Shown here: in pieces, positions 1 to 11,003 of the stretch
Position numbering within the stretch: the first letter of the stretch is position 1
Layout: each line of letters begins with the position of its first letter
Source: Cololabis saira
Lineage: Eukaryota > Chordata > Actinopteri > Beloniformes > Belonidae
Direction of reading: 5' to 3'
Length of the DNA: 64,000 nt
Assembly (NCBI RefSeq): GCF_033807715.1
Contig: NC_084592.1
Location: 26,573,501-26,637,500, forward strand
The notes under the pieces: generated by a model
What the model saw: only the letters and a program-made list of their open reading frames with translations
Database searches by the model: none
What the model was told of the DNA's origin: nothing
Position numbers and translations under genes: made by a program

Positions 1-2
1 TC

Positions 3-2075
3 GCCCCCAGCCTCCTGCCCGCAGGAGCCAGCGCAGCTCCCAACGGCCCGTTGGACAGCCTGCCGGGGGGTTTCGCCCCCCTGTGCGCGGACCGCCCCAG
101 CAGCGTCGGGGTGTTGGCCTCGACCATCGCCCCCCCGGCACGTCCAGAGGCCGGGGGAGACGGCGCTAGGGCCACGGGGCCGGTCGTCGGCTGCTTTTCC
201 CGGCAGCAGCTCAGTCACTGGGCTGCCTGCTCGTCGGACCCCTGGGTAATTTCCACCTTAACCCACGGGTACGTACTGCAGTTCCGACACCGGCCCCCTA
301 CCTCCGGCCGGGTCAAGATGACCGTCATCAGAGACCCGGCGAACATTCTGGCTCTGACTCAGGAGTTGTCCGTCCTGCTGGCCAAGGGCGCCATTGTGCC
401 GGTAGACCCCCTGCTGCAGCCCCAGGGGTTCTACTCAACCTACTTTCTCGTCAGCAAGAAAGACGGCGGCCTTCGTCCCATCTTGGACCTGAGAGGCCTC
501 AACGGGTACATGAAGGCCCTGCCCTTCCGGATGCTGACCACAGCAGATGTTCTGCGTGCGGTCGGTCAGGGGGAGTGGTTTACGACGGTAGATCTACAGG
601 ACGCTTACTTTCACGTGCCGATTGCGGCACAGCACCAGCGGTTCCTGAGGTTCGCCTATCAGGACCGCCATTACCAGTTCAGGGTGCTCCCGTTCAGGCT
701 CTCCCTGTCCCCAAGAGTTTTCACCAGGTGCGTGGCGGCAGCCCTCGCTCCCCTGCAGGCACAGGGTATGAAGGTTCTGCCGTACCTGGACGACTGGCTG
801 ATATGCGCGCCGTCCCGAGAACAAGTGGTGGCAGACACGGCCCTCCTTTTGTCGCATGTGGCCAAACTAGGGCTCACAGTGAACAGAGGGAAGAGCTGTC
901 TGGCTCCCTCCCAGCGAGTCGCCTACTTAGGATTGGTACTCGACTCGGTGACCATGAGGGCCTGTCTCTCACCGCGGCGTGTGAGCGACATCCTGCGGCT
1001 CCTCCCCCGATTCAGGAGGGGCAGACGGCTGCCTTACCTCCAGTTCCTGCAGCTTTTGGGCAGATTAACAGCCGCCTCGGCTGTTGTGCCTTTGGGCCTG
1101 CTGAGGCTACGCCCCCTGCAGATGTGGCTGAACAGCCTTCGCCTGGATGCCGAAAGGCACAGGCACAGGCTAGTCAGGGTGTCGCGGGTGTGTGTCCATG
1201 CCCTGGCACCCTGGAAAGACGGGGCATTCCTGCTGGGGGGTGTGCCCTTGGGCACTATCACCTCCTTCCGGGAGACTGTCACCGCAGATGCCTCCCTCTC
1301 GGGGTGGGGTGCTGTTTGGCGCGGCAGGCCTGCCCAAGGGCAGTGGTCTGCGCGGGACCGCACACGCCACATCAATGTGCTGGAGCTCCGTGCTGTACAC
1401 CGAGCACTCGAGCACTTTTTACCTCACCTATGGGGGAGGCACGTACTGGTCCGGTCGGACAATGTGTCCACTGTCTCCCAGATCAACCACCAGGGGGGCA
1501 CCGGGTCTGCACAGCTGCTGCAGGTGTCCCGGGGCCTTCTGACGTGGGCCGCTCCTCGCCTCCTCAGCCTGCGGGCGATATACCTGCCAGGGGTCAGGAA
1601 TCAGGTGGCAGACTTCCTGTCCCGACACAAGCCTCCCCCAGGAGAGTGGCGGCTTCATCCGGAGGTAGTGGGGATGATTTGGGTCCTCTTCGGCAGAGCG
1701 GTGGTGGACCTCTTCGCCTCGGGCGTCTCGGCTCACTGCCCCCTCTGGTTCTCCTGGACAGAGGAGACCAGTCCTCTGGGTCAGGATGCCCTAGGGCACG
1801 AGTGGCCCGACGGGCTCCTGTACGCGTTCCCCCCACTACCTTTAATCCTGCCGACGTTGCAGAGGGTCCTCCAGAGAGGTCACAGGCTCCTCTTGGTGGC
1901 CCCCTTCTGGCCGGGGAGACCGTGGTTCCCACTACTCCGGAGGCTCTGCTGCGGCACGCCATGGCGCCTACCCGACCGGAGGGACCTTCTGTCCCAGCTG
2001 GGGGGTCGGATTTGGCATCCCGACCCCCGTCGCCTTCAACTCTGGGTCTGGCCACTGCAGGGCCCGACCCGTTAG
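3..2075 (+). CDS. DIRS element reverse transcriptase - RNase H - methyltransferase-like polyprotein (partial at left edge)
   Basis: The frame is open from the left edge of the window to a stop at 2073-2075, so the true start lies upstream. Counting residues from position 51, a KKDGGLRPILDLRGLN block lies near residues 136-151. A catalytic VDLQDAYFHVP block starts near 180 and the YLDD active-site box is at 245-248. An RNase H domain follows, with catalytic-type Asp413 in TADASLSGWG, then LELRAVHRAL and RSDN. The last 120 residues (VDLFAS, then W, DA and YAFPP) match the Dam-methyltransferase-like tail typical of DIRS elements. The enzyme copies element RNA into DNA. The end overlaps the recombinase frame by about 115 bp, as is usual for the group. 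No frameshift is visible. Confidence 0.87.
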   Translation, partial: APSLLPAGASAAPNGPLDSLPGGFAPLCADRPSSVGVLASTIAPPARPEAGGDGARATGPVVGCFSRQQLSHWAACSSDPWVISTLTHGYVLQFRHRPPTSGRVKMTVIRDPANILALTQELSVLLAKGAIVPVDPLLQPQGFYSTYFLVSKKDGGLRPILDLRGLNGYMKALPFRMLTTADVLRAVGQGEWFTTVDLQDAYFHVPIAAQHQRFLRFAYQDRHYQFRVLPFRLSLSPRVFTRCVAAALAPLQAQGMKVLPYLDDWLICAPSREQVVADTALLLSHVAKLGLTVNRGKSCLAPSQRVAYLGLVLDSVTMRACLSPRRVSDILRLLPRFRRGRRLPYLQFLQLLGRLTAASAVVPLGLLRLRPLQMWLNSLRLDAERHRHRLVRVSRVCVHALAPWKDGAFLLGGVPLGTITSFRETVTADASLSGWGAVWRGRPAQGQWSARDRTRHINVLELRAVHRALEHFLPHLWGRHVLVRSDNVSTVSQINHQGGTGSAQLLQVSRGLLTWAAPRLLSLRAIYLPGVRNQVADFLSRHKPPPGEWRLHPEVVGMIWVLFGRAVVDLFASGVSAHCPLWFSWTEETSPLGQDALGHEWPDGLLYAFPPLPLILPTLQRVLQRGHRLLLVAPFWPGRPWFPLLRRLCCGTPWRLPDRRDLLSQLGGRIWHPDPRRLQLWVWPLQGPTR

Positions 2076-3097
2076 TGTCGAGCTGTACTGAGCCCGTCAG
2101 GGCTACCATCTTGAACGCTCGTGCGCCCTCCACCCGCCTCCAGTATGAGTGCAAGTGGAGGAGATTCTCTGCCTGGTGTGCGGACCGGGCAGAGGACCCT
2201 ATGCTTTGCCCTGTGGCCACGATCCTGGAGTTCCTTCAGTCCCTCCTGGATGATGGCCGTGCTCAGTCCACCTTACGGGTGTACGTGGCGGCCATTTCAT
2301 CACGACATGCCCTGGTCGAGAATGCCACCGTGGGGTGCCACCGGCTGGTTTCTCTCTTTCTTAGGGGGGCTCTGAGGCTGCGCCCCCCGAGGACCCCAAG
2401 GGCCCCGGTGTGGGACCTGTCTATGGTACTAGGTGCCCTCTCTTCTCCACCTTTTGAGCCCTTGGCCCAGGTGGACCTGAAGTGTCTTTCTATGAAGACG
2501 GCTTTTCTCCTCGCTATGACGTCAGCAAAGCGAGTCAGTGAGTTACATGCCCTGTCAGTCAGCGGGTACTGCCTGAGGTGGAACCCGGATGGCTCAGGGG
2601 TTACGTTGTGGCCGAACGTGGCGTTCCTGCCCAAGGTCCTGCCACGCGATCATGCTAATCGGCCTATCCAGCTTGCCCGGTTCGACCCCGAGCCTGCGGA
2701 GGGTGGGCCAAGCCCTTTGTGCCCCGTACGGGCCCTTACTGCTTATGTTGCTGCCACCGCGCCTGTGCGACGGTCGGAGCAGCTTTTTATCTGTCATGGT
2801 GGCCCTAACAGGGGGCGCGCTATTTCTAGACAGCGCCTGTCCCACTGGGTGGTGGACACCATCGAGCACGCCTACAGGGCCAGTGGCCGCCCCTTACCAG
2901 TGGGGGTGAGGTGCCACTCGACCAGAAGCGTCGCAGCTTCTTGGGCTGCCCTGAAGGGGGTGCCTCTGGAGGACATCTGCGCAGCAGCTTCGTGGACGTC
3001 GCCGGACACGTTCTCCAGGTTTTACCGGATCAATGTCGCCACTCCCCAACCATTGGGCGTGGTTCTACTCCCGGGTCCTTCTGCCCCTGATCAGTGA
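1961..3097 (+). CDS. DIRS element tyrosine recombinase
   Basis: The same frame is open from 575, but the part before 1961 only shadows the RT frame. ATG 1961 is the first Met before recognisable recombinase sequence and gives 378 residues. The N-terminal part (LNARAPSTRLQYECKWRRF) resembles the SAM-like DNA-binding domain of phage integrases. Three catalytic elements are visible: the first Arg in SAKRVSEL (codon at 2531), HSTR with His at 2915 and Arg at 2924, and the nucleophilic Tyr in FSRFYR at 3023. These are the R-H-R-Y residues of tyrosine recombinases. The enzyme would integrate a circular DNA copy of the element. Start choice is uncertain; family assignment is firm. Confidence 0.85.
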   Translation: MAPTRPEGPSVPAGGSDLASRPPSPSTLGLATAGPDPLVSSCTEPVRATILNARAPSTRLQYECKWRRFSAWCADRAEDPMLCPVATILEFLQSLLDDGRAQSTLRVYVAAISSRHALVENATVGCHRLVSLFLRGALRLRPPRTPRAPVWDLSMVLGALSSPPFEPLAQVDLKCLSMKTAFLLAMTSAKRVSELHALSVSGYCLRWNPDGSGVTLWPNVAFLPKVLPRDHANRPIQLARFDPEPAEGGPSPLCPVRALTAYVAATAPVRRSEQLFICHGGPNRGRAISRQRLSHWVVDTIEHAYRASGRPLPVGVRCHSTRSVAASWAALKGVPLEDICAAASWTSPDTFSRFYRINVATPQPLGVVLLPGPSAPDQ

Positions 3098-3118
3098 GGT
3101 ATGTGACCGGGATTCTAT

Positions 3119-3473
3119 GTGACATTGTTGGTATTCGTCATCCAGTGCTTACAGCACCGCCTGGCGGTCAGTAGGGACGAAATAGAACGAAAGTTACGCC
3201 TGTAACTACGGTTCTATGAGTCCCGGATGACCGCCAGGCCTGCCGGTCACTCCGAATCCTCGTGCTCTCGCGAGAAGATTCTAGGAGCCGATCCCATGCT
3301 TGACCCCGGAAGATATACCCCTTCCGGGGGTCATGCAGGGGTCACGGGTGACGTGACATTGTTGGTATTGTACTCGACATGCGCATGCGCGAGGGGAGAT
3401 ATCCAGTGCTTACAGCACCGCCTGGCGGTCATCCGGGACTCATAGAACCGTAGTTACAGGCGTAACTTTCGTT
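3119..3473. repeat. DIRS right-end repeats: direct and inverted copies
   Basis: Two motifs recur in direct orientation: GTGACATTGTTGGTATT at about 3119 and 3353, and CCAGTGCTTACAGCACCG at about 3142 and 3403. In addition 3186-3239 is the perfect reverse complement of 3420-3473 (54 of 54 by eye). This fits a terminal repeat plus internal complementary region, the structure DIRS elements use to form circular intermediates. The intervening 180 bp is GC-rich and non-coding. Confidence 0.8.
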
Positions 3474-3551
3474 TTCCTTTCTTAAGTGAATGTGCTTTAC
3501 TTTAAATTTAGTTTGAGAACTTGTGAAACAAAAATTTGAACTTGTATTTGT

Positions 3552-4380
3552 TTAAAAAAAAACCTGCATACTACATACTGTACTACTACAATCAAATGAG
3601 TTTAAAAAAATTATTTGAGTCCATGACAACACTGCATCAGCTGAAGCTATGTGCTGACTCTTAAACGCTGTTCTTTTGGTCAAAAAGTACTTCAACTGAA
3701 GAGAATCAAGGCACATCCACTCATTGATTTGTTCTATGCATCTACTTAATGCTTGTAAGGGCTCATTGTCACCTGGTGACATTTTAATGAAAATTATGTG
3801 TCATCTGCGTAATTATGGTAATGTATCTTATTGTTTATTATTGTCTGAGCTAGCAGAAGCATGTATATGTTAAATAGGAGGGGTTGTAGGACAGAACCTT
3901 GGGGAGCTCCACATGTAATTTTTGTCGATTCCAATGTAAAGTTACATATTGACACAAAGTAGTTTGTGTCCTTTAAGTCAGAATCCAACCAGTCAAGTAC
4001 TCTTCTACAAAAGTCCAACCCAATTTTCCAGTCGCTCTATGGTCAACAGTGTCAACTACTGCCCTGAAGTCCAATAATACTAGCACTGTGGTTCTTTCAC
4101 AGTCTTTATTCATGTGGATGTAATTGATCACCTTGAAAAGGGCAGTCTCAGTGCTGTGGGGAGCACAAAAACCTGACTCAAAAAATTCAAAGTGGTTGGT
4201 CAGAGTTAAAAAGGTATTTAATTGTTCAAACAGTTTTTTCAATAACCTTACTGATGAGCGGAAGATTAGATATGTGTCTCTAATCTTTCTACTAGGAACT
4301 TGTCCACATTGTTCTTTTTCAACGGTGGTTTGATGACTGCTGTCTCAAAGTTTTTGTGAGAAAACACCTGACAAAAGGGA
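3552..4380 (-). pseudogene. Decayed L2-like LINE reverse transcriptase fragment
   Basis: Reading right to left on the minus strand gives successive RT blocks in shifted frames. They are VIKPPLKKNNVDKF near 4340, SGFCAPHSTETALFKVIN near 4170, VLVLLDFRAVVDTVDH near 4080, CGAPQGSVLQPLLFNIYM near 3900, and YADDT at about 3800. A downstream INEWM-LDSLQLKYFLTK block follows near 3730. The order is that of the L2/CR1 group of LINEs common in fish. Several frameshifts and an AFDTVDH to AVVDTVDH change show it is dead. Neither the endonuclease nor the 3' tail is seen. Confidence 0.75.
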
Positions 4381-7300
4381 TGAGTTCACTATTTGAATCA
4401 GATCAGATGCCAAGTAAAACCTTAAAATATAAATAATGTGTTTTACTGTTAAAATAACACTTTCCGATGTTAGACGTTTTACTTGTTTTGTGGTATGTTG
4501 ACTAAGTCAAATGAATAGCGGCAGCATTTCCAACGAACGTGTTCTAACCCCTGTGTAGAGTTTCTGCACTTTCTGTGGCCATCTGTCTAATGATCACATG
4601 CCTTGCTCTCACTGCACAGCCTGGAGTTTCAAGATCTCAACATGTGTAAACACAGCATCACTGTGGGACCAGAAGCTATCGTCTATCTGCAGAGTGATCT
4701 GACTGGAGCTTAATAGCTGTTAGCAAAGATCAACCCCCGAGCATGCGGTTGCCTAGCACAGGCACTGAGCTCATCATCACAGATTTGTTTTTGGCCAAAT
4801 GGCTTTAACACAAACATGAGGTGAAAATAAAATCTTATTGAAAAGCACCACTACAAACATGTTTGTCTTTAGAAAAACAGCATGTGGTCTGTAAGGTTGT
4901 ACCTGTTTCAGTCTGAAACTCAATCTGTCTTTGTAAAGATTTAAAAAAGTAAAAACAAAAAAAAAGAAAAATTGTAGCATAATATTAAATCAGTAAAATA
5001 AAATGTAATTGATTAACTGTATGGGGATAACTTTAGCTCGCAGGGAACATTGTGTGATTAGATAACACCAGACAAAATGCTTATAAAATGCCACAGTTCA
5101 GTGGGTGTGTTGCATGTGTGCATGCCTGAACTATAAAATCTGACATCATTTAGTAAAAGCTAAATATAAAATGTGACGCATTTGTGTTACAGACCAACTA
5201 GTGTGATTCAGATTCAGCTGGCACTGTGCAAAACTAATAACCATGAAATTATCATGCAATTAAATTCTCTTATGCAGCTCTTTAAACTACAACAACGTAA
5301 TGTTTTACTGATACTGTAAAAAGGATATGAACAGAATAGTTTAACAGTTGATACTGATAATAGGGTTTTTGTTTTTTGTTTTTTTCAAGTGTTCTTTGCC
5401 AACCTCTGTTATGTGTTTTTCTAGTTTTACTGTTGAGGTTTCAGAAGTTATATTTTTAAGTCTTTGCTGTGTTTTATTACTTCCCTCCCTGCCTGGCTCT
5501 TCCTCCTGCTGTCTTCCCTGATTATTGTCATCCATGTCATCCATGTTTTTTCCTGATCATTTTACCCATCTTTGTGACCATCTATCATTCTATACTTCCT
5601 CCCTTCCCCGCTCGTCCGTGGTCGTTCAATTTTACATCTTACAGACTTAAAAAAAAGCACATGCCTTCACTTTCAGAAATTTTAACTTTTCTTGAAAAGT
5701 GAATAAGTGATAAAGTGAAAAGTCAAAAACATTGCTTTATTTCTTCAATCATTTGTACATATATGGAGTTTTAGAGTTTTAAATTTGACATAAAGACATT
5801 TCTGAAACATGTGTGTGAAAATTAACTCTTAAAAAAAGCTTAATGAACAATTCTTATTTTCATTTTATGTATTTCTAAGTATTTGTAATCCTTAAATCCT
5901 TGAATGAGAGGAAACTGTATTTTCACTTTTACTTACCATCCAAATTAACAACAAACAGGAGAGATGGGAGGGTCCGTTTGTCTTTATTTTTAAACATGAA
6001 ACTACACACCATTCTGTCTGAACTAACATAATCTTCTGGATGGAAGCTGAACATCTACAATAACCATGAAAATGATGTCAAACATTTGAAGGTTTTAAGT
6101 CAATTCTGAACTGAGATCACCAAATACCATCATTTAAACATAAACATATCCTTAATTCACCCATTACCTTTATCTAAGATCCCAGAGAGAATGTTTGCAT
6201 CATTAGGAGGAACCTTGGTGCTGATTACACTATTTATTGAGACAAGATTGTTTTTTGTTGTTGTTTGTTTGTTTTTACTGAAAAAGGTTGTTTTAGTCCC
6301 AATATGGTTCATTTTCAAAAAAATCACACATGCAGACACAGAGAGATCCGTAAGGTGGATCCAATAATGCATCAGCTTTGTAATAATAGAGGCAAAAGAG
6401 ACAAGAGTTATAGTAGAAAAGTCATAGAAAATGTACGAAGAGATACTGAAAATTGAGATGATGAGTCCGGAGGGGAGAACAGGAGAAAAATGAGCCGCAG
6501 TGAAATTCAAAGCCTAAGAGAAACAAAACAGAAGAAGGAGAGCAGAGATAAGGAGGTGGCCCATACAGGCTGTGCTCGAGATAAAAACTTACTGAAAGGG
6601 CAATGCCATACTTCATTTTTCCCGAAGGTTGTATAGATAGTTAGATGATGTGGCTCTTTGTGTGCTAAAGTTCAGGTAAATGTATTCTCATCCTAAAAAA
6701 ATAAAAAAGATATAGAAAAACTCCAATTATTAATTAGTCAGCTATGGCAGATTTGAGGCTCAGGAAGCAATTTATATAAAAAGTAACAACTACCATTAAT
6801 TTCAAATAGGAAAGGTAGCATCATCCTAAATGTGAGTGGCAACTCTCATACAACCAACACTAAACCTCTCTAAAACGTTACTGTCACAAATTCACATTTG
6901 AAATGCTATTAGAAACTTATAAAGCCTAAAATCTGAAAGACTGACAACTATTCTACATCAAAAAAGTTGTGACGTCAAAGCAATATACTGTTTTGTAACA
7001 CTTCCACTTTCTCTCACACCACTGGACACCAAGAGATGCAGTGTTTTGTTGGTTTTGTCTTATTCTTCCTGCAATAATGAATATTATCCTTTTTTTTTAA
7101 ATTTCCCATATGGTATGAATTTTTTCTGATCCAGGGTGTTATATTAGAGACGAGATAACCTACCTCTTTGTTTGAAAAATGAGAAAAAATTATCCCAAAA
7201 TGAGTTACAAGCCTGCAGCTTGATGATTGTTACAGGTCTGACTTTAATTATCAAATGAGATATACACCTACTGGATCTCTTTCATCTTGTTCTCTAATCG

Positions 7301-7602
7301 ATTAAATATTGCAGCTTATAAAAAACTTTTATTTTTAAAGCCCAGATGGCAAAGACGTGGCCTCTATGTCCTTCCATCCTCATAAATGATACTAGCCAAA
7401 TGTTGGCATAATGAATATTACATTAAACTGATACAAATCTATTAAAATTTTACTCTTTTTATCCAGTTTTTTTTGTGCTACAAATGTATTTCTTAAAGGA
7501 ATAATGCAGGTTATAATGGCAAACAAGGATCAAGATCAAGGCAGCAGATCAAGAGTAAAATAGCAATACCTTCCATGATGAAAATGTCACTTTGGCTCAT
7601 TC
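4381..7602. other. No gene seen
   Basis: AT-rich sequence with scattered short ORFs that show no domain, no codon bias and no splice context. Homopolymer runs occur at 4964-4975 and 7090-7100. I see nothing repeat-like with clear ends. Confidence 0.5.
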
Positions 7603-7610
7603 ACCACAGC

Positions 7611-8497
7611 CAGTAGCGGAGCCAGAGGGGGGGCAAGGGGGCGGTGGCCACCGGGCCCACAAGCTCATAGGGCCCAATGATAGGGCCCCGTTTTGTTTGA
7701 TACGTTCATCTAAAATCGTAAATTGTAGGCTATAATAACGATAAAATGTGCATTGTGCGGCCAGTGTAGGCTAATTCTTACTTTACAACTGTCCTGAACG
7801 CATCGGGGCTGTGAGCCAATGCTGACTGGCTGTAACAGTTACAGACAATTTGCAGACAAGTTTGCTGCCATGAAGGAGATGAGCACTAAACTTTAAAAGA
7901 GGACTAAGCATGTACAAAGTTTTGAATATTACCCTGTTTTCCACATTACCTGGATTATTTTGTTCAGGCCAATGGCTATGGAAGAGTCAACTGCCATTGG
8001 TGAGTCAGTGTAACCTTCATAAATAATGTCTTTATCAGAATGTTGTGGTAGCTTTGACCACATGCCCATTTTAATGAGCTTTGTGTTGTTGTCAACTAGA
8101 CCGCCGAGTCTATTCTCTATTATAGAGCTCAGAAATGATGTTATAGACCGCTGTGTCTATATCTATCTAAATAGATTGTGTCATTTTAGACCAGTTATGT
8201 TTTTTTGTATTTGAGCTGTATCAAAGATGGAACTGAGTCAGTCCGTGACTATCTGAGTTTTCAGCGCCATGTGATTGACAGCTGTCCGACCGATGTGTGT
8301 GTGTTTTGCTGAACAAGTTTGTGACTTTACTCTGCTTTCTGCAGCATAGGCCTATAGGCCTGCTTGGCTCAATAAAAGTGAGAATAAATGTTGTTTGATG
8401 GGTAGGATGCGGTGTTGTTGAAGGTTAAAATGACTATCATAAGCGCCCATCGAGAATGCTCCGCCCCCTCTGTCCTGAGACCAACGCTCCGTCACTG
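7611..8497. mobile_element. Non-autonomous hAT DNA transposon (887 bp)
   Basis: The left end reads CAGTAGCGGAGCCAGAGG and the reverse complement of the right end reads CAGTGACGGAGCGTTGG, an imperfect terminal inverted repeat of hAT type. It is flanked by a perfect 8-bp target duplication, ACCACAGC, at 7603-7610 and 8498-8505, the length expected for hAT. The interior has no transposase-like ORF, so it would need an enzyme supplied elsewhere. Confidence 0.85.
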
Positions 8498-8717
8498 ACC
8501 ACAGCTTACACATTCATCTTGAAACTGTCTTGAGTCAGCACAGAATAGAAACGTCCCTAAAGAGAAGATTGTTGGACGGTTGGGAAAGGTTTGTGTCCTC
8601 CACTCATCATACATGTCACGAAATGCTCACATGATGTTGACTCACTGCGACGACTGAGCCATCTTTGAAATGTTGCATGTTTCTTCCTTACAAGTGCAAT
8701 CTAAGCAAGTCCTTGCA

Positions 8718-9102
8718 TCAGAGATGTTTTTCAACCTAGTGAGGCACATTCATACTCACATTCAGAACCAACGATTCATCCATCCATCCATTATCTATAC
8801 CCGCTTTATCCTTTTTCAGGGTCACGGGGGTCTGCTGGAGCCTATCCCAGCTCATTTCAGGTGAGAGGCAGGGGTTACACCCTGGACAGCTCACCAGTCC
8901 ATCGCAGGGCCACATATAAACACACAAACCATGCTCACACTCACACTCACACCTACAGGCAATTTAGAATCACCAATTAACCTAATATGCATGTTTTTGG
9001 ACTGTGGGAGGAAGCCGGAGTACCCAGAGAAAACCCACGCTCAGAGATCTTTTTCAACCTAGTGAGGCACATTCATACTCACATTCAGAACCAACGATTC
9101 AT
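8718..9102. repeat. 62-bp target-site duplication around the RTE-like insertion
   Basis: Segments 8718-8779 and 9041-9102 match at 61 of 62 positions, differing at 8725 (G) versus 9048 (C). They directly abut the LINE tail on both sides. RTE-clade elements are known for long and variable duplications. Confidence 0.85.
8780..9040 (-). mobile_element. 3' end of an RTE/Rex3-like LINE, 5'-truncated
   Basis: Read on the minus strand it ends in GGATAAAGCGGGTATAGATA followed by GATG repeats. It contains the CTGGGATAGGCTCCAGCA and AAAACATGCATATTAGGTTA blocks found in a very common fish LINE tail. The insertion is bracketed by a 62-bp direct repeat, 8718-8779 and 9041-9102, with one mismatch. Only about 260 bp of the element is present. 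Confidence 0.8.
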
Positions 9103-10480
9103 TGCAAAGAAAAATGATACCTAAACTGTAAGGATTCAACTCAATTCTTTTTACAGTGCTTTCACTATTTATTTTACAGCAGAGGCCTGCTGTTGTAAAA
9201 TTACTGTTACTGCTGCTTTAGGAATCTGATATGTGAAGTCAGACTAACACACGCAGGGTTACGTTGACAGAGTACACACCATAAAACAAGCACAGCAGTA
9301 AGAATCCTACTCATATTCTAAATAGGAATGTACAAGAGCATTGAACCCTTGGAGTTTTCCACATCACAGAGCAATTTTGAGTTAAATGCTGTGGTTGATT
9401 ACATGTTGAACCCACTGTGTTTAACTCGCAGTGTTATCCCTGAAGCAATTAGTCTGCACAAAACCTTAAATTGTTCAGTGTTCCCTTAACCGCAGAGATA
9501 ACGTTTTAGAAAATGATGAAAAAACATTTTCCATGTTTACTGAACCAAATATGTGAATATCGGTGAGTAGGAGAATCTCAGCATCACACCAGGAATCTTG
9601 AAATGAGTTTCAGTTTCCTTTTTCTAATGGGAACTTTTCAAAATGCCGACATATCCATCTCTAAGTAGTTTGCAGTTTTGATTATGTGAGAACAAATTCA
9701 GTTGCATTTGTCCATTGGCATACCAAAAGCCACGACACCACTTGGCACCTCACCTTAGTGGACAAATTGAAGCGATCAAAGAATTCTATTAATTTGAGGG
9801 TATCATAATTTTGTTCAGGCCGGTTTCATTAGTTTGTTTTGTTTTTTAATTTATTCTATACAAGCGCAATTCTAAAGAAATGCCTAATTTTTATAGTTTA
9901 ACTTTCACTAAATTTGTATCTATTTTTGTCAGTTTCAAGTTACTCCTGTGACCACTGTTAGTTTTTCTTTGTTTAACGTAAAGGTACTGCCGAATGTGTC
10001 CATGTGGATAAACGATTACAGCAGACGTGGCATGTAGTGAGTGGGCGTTGGTGAGTCAGACTCAGTAGGCAGATGTGTGGAAAAGAGTGAGCACCAGTGA
10101 GCCGGCGTGGATGTGTGAGTAAGCAAAGGGATAAATGAAAAAGCAAGTGCTCGCAGTCAGGATGCAGCCTTTGACTGAGGCATGAGAGCTGCACCCCAAC
10201 AGTGTCCACGTTGCTTAAAAATCTTCTGCAGAAAAATAATTTTTCAAATGCAGCATCCCAAAGTGCCTCAGAGCAATATCAAAACCTGTGAAGCCTTCAT
10301 TAGAACATCAACTATTATTTATTCTTGTTCGCCTGGCATAAGAGATGTTTTTTTTTAATCTTTTTTATTATCTTTAAACCTTTAATCCATTTTAGTGACT
10401 TTGTATTTTATGTTATTTATTATTCATCTTAAGTTTTGTATAGATTTTTCTAAAATGTTACACTTTTTAGGCATTTTTTT
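9103..10480. other. No gene seen
   Basis: AT-rich, with no coding signal. The small ORF at 9973-10209 on the minus strand shows no domain. A poly-T run lies at 10350-10358. Confidence 0.5.
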
Positions 10481-10499
10481 ACTCTCTTTTAATCCTTTA

Positions 10500-11003
10500 G
10501 TTTTTAGCTCCAGTGTTTCCTCAGGGGGGTCGTCCACACTGGGAGGTGTGTCTGCTCCGCCCATGGGGGTGTCGTCATGGGGGTCCCTCAGGCCTGGGTA
10601 GCTGGGGGTGGGACTCCACCTTCTGTGTGGGGTCTGTCCTGGTCTGTCCGGGTTGGGGGGGTCTCTGTGGCGATGCTCCTTGTGGTCATGGCCGGTGGAG
10701 CCTCTCGGTGTGGACGGCCACCCATAGGTAGTGTTTTCCTCACCTGGATCGTTAGTGCTAAGCCATGTCACCAGTCCACTTACTGTGTGTGTGTGTGTGT
10801 GGGCGTGTGAGTGTATGCACATGTGTATGAGTGTGAGTGAGGGTGTGTGTATGTGTGGGGGGTGGGGGGTGGGGTCGTATGGGATGTTTTAAATTGTACT
10901 TTTGATTGTAATTTTATTTTTGTATGTAAAGCACCATGAGTTGCACTTACACTGCATGAGTTGGTGCTATACAAATAAATAAAGTTTAAGTTTAAGTTTA
11001 AAA
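10500..11003 (+). mobile_element. LINE 3' untranslated tail, plus strand
   Basis: A GC-rich block (10515-10740) is followed by a GT-rich microsatellite (about 10785-10870). It ends with a GTAAAGCACCATGAGTTGCA module, AATAAATAAAG, and a short TTTAAG tandem (10979-11003). The stem of the form AAAGCRC-GAGTTGCACT-GTGCTATA-AATAAA is the usual 3' end of fish LINEs and the SINEs that borrow their tails. The small ORFs here are low-complexity. Confidence 0.65.

Larger units (their letters stand above)
1..3473 (+). mobile_element. DIRS-type (tyrosine recombinase) retrotransposon, left part cut by window edge
   Basis: A GC-rich block, unlike the AT-rich DNA to its right. It holds a reverse transcriptase/RNase H reading frame overlapped by a tyrosine recombinase frame, followed by complex direct and inverted repeats. 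This order is known for DIRS-like elements, which integrate by a recombinase rather than a DDE integrase and leave no target duplication. The element appears to end at about 3473, the outer end of a perfect 54-bp inverted repeat. The left terminus and any gag ORF lie outside the window. Both reading frames are open, so the copy looks young. Confidence 0.88.

Noticed and set aside
575..1960. Long open frame before the recombinase domain
   Set aside because: It overlaps the RT/RNase H frame, is Pro/Arg/Gly-rich as expected of a shadow in GC-rich DNA, and has no domain until after 1961.
10424..10822. 132-residue minus-strand ORF with His/Thr runs
   Set aside because: It lies in the LINE tail and reads through the GT microsatellite.
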